Assembly (NCBI GenBank): GCA_021847485.1
Contig: JAJZRA010000001.1
Span: 1-64,000, forward strand
Reading direction: 5' to 3'
From: a bacterium
GTDB taxonomy: Bacteria; Elusimicrobiota; Elusimicrobia; Elusimicrobiales; UBA9959
Length of the DNA: 64,000 nucleotides
In this document: positions 60,163-64,000 of the stretch, one piece after another
Layout of the letters: the number at the start of each line of letters is the position of its first letter
Position numbering within the stretch: position 1 is the first letter of the stretch
Program-made: the position numbers and the translations under genes
The notes under the pieces: generated by a model
Told to the model about the DNA's origin: nothing
The model's database searches: none
The model's input: the letters and a program-made list of their open reading frames with translations, nothing else

Positions 60163-61911
60163 ATGGCAGGCAAGAGACTCGGCGAGATAATGGTCCAGTC
60201 CGGCTGGATCGACGAGGACAAGCTCAACAAGGCCCTCAAGGTCCAGCAACTGCAGGGGGGGCTGATAGGCGAGGTCCTCATCAAGCTCCACTACGCCACC
60301 GAGGAGCAGGTGGCGCAGGCCCTCGGGCGCCAGCTCGGCATCACCTACGCCTCCCGCGAGAACCAGATCCTTAACCCCGAGAAGGGCCAGGGCCTGGAGA
60401 AGTCCATTCCCGAGAAGTTCGCGCGCGACAACGCGGTGGTCCCGCTGTTCATCGAGAACAACACGCTCGCCGTGGCGATGACGGACCCGACCAACATCCT
60501 GATGCTGGACAACATCAAGCTCGTGTCCGGCATGGAGATCACGCCGTTCATAGCCACCAAGGCGCAGATCCTCAAGGTCATAGACTCCTTCTACCAGGGC
60601 CAGACCAACCTGATCGACAAGGTCATAGAGAAGGGCGCGGGCCAGGGCCAGGGGGAGATGTCCGACGCCGACGTCATAACGCCGGACGGCAAGCTGGACC
60701 TGGACAAGGTCATCATCGGCGAGTCCAAGGGCGCCCAGAGCATCAAGCTCGTCAACGCCATCATGAAGCAGGCGATCAGCGAGCGCACCTCGGACATCCA
60801 CCTGGAGAAGTTCGACGAGAAGGTCTCGCTGAGGCTGCGCATCGACGGCGTGCTCTACGAGCGCAGCGCGCCGCCGGCCGACCTCGTGGACGCCATGATC
60901 TCCCGCGTGAAGATCCTCTCCAAGCTCGACATCTCCGAGCGCCGCCTGCCGCAGGACGGCAGCTTCTCGATCAAGTACCAGAACCGCATCATCGAGATCC
61001 GCGTCAGCGTCTGCCCGACCGTGTTCGGCGAGAAGCTGGTCATGCGTATCCTCGACAAGGGCTCGGTGGAGCTCAACATCAACATCATCGGCTTCGAACA
61101 GCGCCAGAAGGACGACTTCCTGAAGGCCGCCCAGGCCCCGAACGGCCTGATCTTCCTGACCGGCCCGACCGGCTCCGGCAAGACGACGACGCTCAACGCC
61201 GTGCTGAACACGATCAAGTCCCCCGAGATCAACATCATGACGCTGGAGGACCCCGTCGAAATAAAGATGGAGGGCATCAGCCAGGTGCAGATCAAGCCGC
61301 AGATCGGCCTGACCTTCGCCAGCGGCCTGCGCTCGTTCCTCCGCCAGGACCCCGACGTCATCCTCGTCGGCGAGGTCCGCGACAACGAGACCGCCGAAGC
61401 CTGCCTCAAGGCGGCCATGACCGGCCACCTCGTGCTCTCGACGCTGCATACCAACAGCGCGCTCGAGGCCGTGCCGCGCCTTTTGGACATGGGCATCGAG
61501 AAGTACCTGCTCGCGAGCACGCTGCTCTGCCTGGCCGCGCAGCGCCTCGTGCGCCAGCTCTGCCCCGACTGCAAGACGCCCTACCGGCCCTCGCAGCAGG
61601 AGATCGACCAGTTCGCGGCGGAGTCCATGCTGAACCCGCTGCCGGACCTGACCAAGCTGACTTTCTACAAGCCGCGCGGCTGCCCGAAGTGCTTCAACAT
61701 GGGCTATAAGGGCCGCAAGGCCATCTACGAGGTCTATTTCAACACCGAGGCCATGAAGAGCATCATCTACAGGGACGCCGACGTGCAGAAGCTCTCCGTG
61801 GAGGCCGCCAAGGGCGGCGCCTGGAACCTGCGCGCCAGCGGCTGGCGCAAGGTGCTGGCCGGCGTGACCTCCGTTGAGGACATGCTTTCCGTTACCGTCA
61901 CCGAGCGGTAA
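60163..61911 (+). CDS. pilB: Type IV pilus assembly ATPase PilB
   Basis: GPTGSGKTTTLNAVLN, DPDVILVGEVRDNETAEACLKAAMTGHLVLSTLHTN, CPDC..CPKC. Confidence 0.94.
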   Translation: MAGKRLGEIMVQSGWIDEDKLNKALKVQQLQGGLIGEVLIKLHYATEEQVAQALGRQLGITYASRENQILNPEKGQGLEKSIPEKFARDNAVVPLFIENNTLAVAMTDPTNILMLDNIKLVSGMEITPFIATKAQILKVIDSFYQGQTNLIDKVIEKGAGQGQGEMSDADVITPDGKLDLDKVIIGESKGAQSIKLVNAIMKQAISERTSDIHLEKFDEKVSLRLRIDGVLYERSAPPADLVDAMISRVKILSKLDISERRLPQDGSFSIKYQNRIIEIRVSVCPTVFGEKLVMRILDKGSVELNINIIGFEQRQKDDFLKAAQAPNGLIFLTGPTGSGKTTTLNAVLNTIKSPEINIMTLEDPVEIKMEGISQVQIKPQIGLTFASGLRSFLRQDPDVILVGEVRDNETAEACLKAAMTGHLVLSTLHTNSALEAVPRLLDMGIEKYLLASTLLCLAAQRLVRQLCPDCKTPYRPSQQEIDQFAAESMLNPLPDLTKLTFYKPRGCPKCFNMGYKGRKAIYEVYFNTEAMKSIIYRDADVQKLSVEAAKGGAWNLRASGWRKVLAGVTSVEDMLSVTVTER

Positions 61912-61959
61912 GGCTTGGAACGGACGCGGTATTTTTTGTAGATTGACTGACGGGGAGAT

Positions 61960-63186
61960 ATGGGAAGATTCATCTATACCGTACAGGACGCCCAGGGCAC
62001 GGTCACGACCGGCGCCGTGGACGCCGACGACGAGGACGGCGCGGTACAGTCCCTGCAGACCAAGGGGCTGTTCATCCTCTCCATCCAGTCCGAGAGCGTA
62101 AAGTCCAAGGGCATCCTCAACATCAAGAAGATAAGCGGCGGGGGGAAGGTCTCCGGCCGCGAGATGGTGTTCTTCGGCGAGCAGATGGCCACGCTGCTCG
62201 GCGGCGGCATCCCGCTGGTCCGCGCGCTCTCGCTCCTGAGCGAGCACGCCGAGAACAAGGCCCTCGGCGTGGTGCTCTCGTCCGTGACCAAGGAGGTCTC
62301 GGCCGGCGGCGCGCTCCATAAGGCGCTCGAGAAGCACCCGAAGGTCTTCGACGAGATCTGGATCTCGCTGGTGCAGGCCGGCGAGGTCTCCGGCCAGCTG
62401 CCGACCGTGCTGCGCCAGATCACCACCTACAACGAGGCGCAGGAGAACATCAAGTCCAAGATCGTCACCGCCCTGGCCTACCCGGCCGTGCTGATGACGA
62501 TGTCCATCGGCGTGCTGATCTACTTCATCGTCTACATCGTGCCGGTCTTCGCCGACATCTTCAAGGACTTCAACCTCCAGCTGCCGCTGATCACCCGCGT
62601 CATCATGGCCGTCTCGGCCGTGATCACCAAATACCTGGTCTTCATGATCGTGCTCGGGATAGGCGGCATCTTCGGCTTCCGCGCCTATATCGCCACGCCG
62701 CCGGGCCGGCTGACCTGGAACCACATCCAGTTCGGCATTCCCTTCTTCGGCGGCCTGATCCGCAGCATGCAGATCGAGCGCATGCTGACGACGATGGCCA
62801 CGCTGATCCGCTCGGGCGTCAGCATCCTGAACTCGGTCTCGGTGCTCGAGGGCGCCTTCAGGAAGAACATGATCTTCCAGAACGCGCTGAAGCAGGCCAA
62901 GAACGACATCGCCAGCGGCCGGTCGATCTCGGAGTCCTTCAAGAAGACCGGCATCTTCCCGCCTATGGTCACCGAGATGATGTGGATGGGAGAGGAGTCC
63001 GGCAAGCTGCCGGACATCATCGTCGTGCTGTCCAAGTACTACCAGGAGCAGATCGACCAGTTCATCCGCCGCTTCTCCTCCATGGTGGACCCGATCCTGG
63101 TCGTCGGCATCGGCGGCGTGATCGCCGTCATCGTGATGAGCATCTTCATGCCCATCTTCCAGCTGTCGCAGATCGGCGCCGGCTGA
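61960..63186 (+). CDS. pilC: Type IV pilus inner-membrane platform protein PilC
   Basis: FFGEQMATLLGGGIPLVRALSLL, LVQAGEVSGQLPTVL, MMWMGEESGKLPDII, FSSMVDPILVVGIGGVIAVIVMSIFMPIFQLSQIG. Confidence 0.94.
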   Translation: MGRFIYTVQDAQGTVTTGAVDADDEDGAVQSLQTKGLFILSIQSESVKSKGILNIKKISGGGKVSGREMVFFGEQMATLLGGGIPLVRALSLLSEHAENKALGVVLSSVTKEVSAGGALHKALEKHPKVFDEIWISLVQAGEVSGQLPTVLRQITTYNEAQENIKSKIVTALAYPAVLMTMSIGVLIYFIVYIVPVFADIFKDFNLQLPLITRVIMAVSAVITKYLVFMIVLGIGGIFGFRAYIATPPGRLTWNHIQFGIPFFGGLIRSMQIERMLTTMATLIRSGVSILNSVSVLEGAFRKNMIFQNALKQAKNDIASGRSISESFKKTGIFPPMVTEMMWMGEESGKLPDIIVVLSKYYQEQIDQFIRRFSSMVDPILVVGIGGVIAVIVMSIFMPIFQLSQIGAG

Positions 63187-63219
63187 CGGTCAGCGGGCGG
63201 CCGCAAGCAGGAGAAAAAA

Positions 63220-63714
63220 ATGAACAGAAAAGGCTTTACGCTGATAGAGCTGATGGTGGTGGTGCTGATCATGGGCATCCTGGCCTCGATGGGCATCCCC
63301 TACTACTACAAGACTATCGAGACCTCCCGCGCCGGCGACGCCGTGGCGCTGGGCCACCTGATCGCCAACGCCAACCGGATGTACAACATCGATAGGCCCG
63401 GCTCCCCGATCAGCGGCGGCATCACGAACGGCTGCAACACCCAGACCTGCACCACCGCCACCGGCGCCTGCATCCTGATAGCCTGCAGCTACGTCGCCGC
63501 TCAGGACTGGAACGGCGGTTCCTACGACTTCTACGCCTGCAACGGCGCCACCGGGGGGCCCTGCTGCGGCAACGGCGGCGTCGGCGAGACCGGCGTCTCC
63601 TGCGCCAGGCGCAAGTCCGGGGTCGGTTTCCCTTACGCTAACTGGGGCTACCAGTTCTACAGCAGCGGCCGCTGCTACGCGGTGGGGGGCGCGCCGAGCT
63701 GTCCCAAGTTCTGA
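63220..63714 (+). CDS. Type IV prepilin/pseudopilin, cysteine-rich
   Basis: MNRKGFTLIELMVVVLIMGILASMGIPYYYKT prepilin N-terminus; 10 Cys in mature part. Confidence 0.92.
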   Translation: MNRKGFTLIELMVVVLIMGILASMGIPYYYKTIETSRAGDAVALGHLIANANRMYNIDRPGSPISGGITNGCNTQTCTTATGACILIACSYVAAQDWNGGSYDFYACNGATGGPCCGNGGVGETGVSCARRKSGVGFPYANWGYQFYSSGRCYAVGGAPSCPKF

Positions 63715-63715
63715 T

Positions 63716-64000
63716 ATGACGCGGAGAAGGCCCGGCCAGACCCTTGTCGAGGTGGTAATGGCGACCATGATAGCCGCCATGACGACCACGGCCGTCTTTT
63801 CCGTCATCCTCTCCAGTTTCGTCGGAGGCGCGAAGGCCGACAAGCGCGACACGGCGGCGGCCATCATGCGCCGCGCGCAGGAGACGCTCCGGAGCTACGT
63901 GAGCGTGGACCCTTATAACTCGGTTTATTCGGCCGGCCCTTTAGGCAGCCCCGGCCGCTGGCCGGCGGACAACTCCGGCACCTGGGCGCTGCGCGCGGGC
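63716..64000 (+). CDS. Second pseudopilin (minor pilin-like), truncated at window edge
   Basis: Own translation: MTRRRPGQTLVEVVMATMIAAMTTTAVFSVILSSFVGG..; prepilin-like G|QTLVE; absent from the supplied ORF track because no stop occurs in the window. Confidence 0.8.
   Translation, partial: MTRRRPGQTLVEVVMATMIAAMTTTAVFSVILSSFVGGAKADKRDTAAAIMRRAQETLRSYVSVDPYNSVYSAGPLGSPGRWPADNSGTWALRAG

Noticed and set aside
58360-62724. 1454-aa ORF on the minus strand opposite pilQ-pilB-pilC
   Set aside because: Low-complexity composition rich in H, D, G, L, R, V; antisense to well-supported genes; a shadow ORF typical of high-GC codon usage.

Overview
High-GC bacterial chromosomal window, gene-dense on both strands. 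Gene content (large type IV pilus locus, Wzy/TPR proteins, PorV-like protein, exported AmmeMemoRadiSam genes) is compatible with an Elusimicrobiota-like genome, but that placement is inference. From left to right: ApbE C-terminus, a one-domain asparaginase, M18 aminopeptidase, MFS transporter, RluA; redox protein plus DUF2892; an M1-M28-PDZ peptidase fusion; a phosphopentomutase-like protein; a DUF4015 glycosidase-like protein and pullulanase; an ECF sigma/anti-sigma/CpaB-like/LUD cluster; a PorV-like protein; IspA-Dxs-LOG-AmmeMemoRadiSam genes; a NapH-like/zinc-ribbon/SafE redox cluster; M14 carboxypeptidase; DUF2156, GNAT, PgeF and TSUP genes; a CHASE3 hybrid kinase with two REC domains and an Hpt; adenine deaminase; metallophosphatase; a GAF histidine kinase; an initiator tRNA; a GspE/PilB ATPase fused to a receiver domain; FKBP; TerC; a P-loop protein of unknown family; an APC permease; tRNA-Thr; two tandem Wzy_C/TPR proteins; an OmpA-like protein; and a type IV pilus assembly cluster (pilMN fusion, O, P, Q, B, C, prepilin, pseudopilin) running off the right edge. 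The strongest leads are (1) an initiator tRNA with non-canonical features (U1:A72, C33, A29:U41) whose promoter leaves almost no 5' leader, (2) a duplicated 52-nt hairpin element just downstream of it whose stem differences are compensatory, (3) a PilB-type ATPase carrying a C-terminal receiver domain next to an orphan histidine kinase, and (4) an apparently exported AmmeMemoRadiSam system with a Memo-AMMECR1 fusion. No CRISPR array, transposase or phage gene was found.
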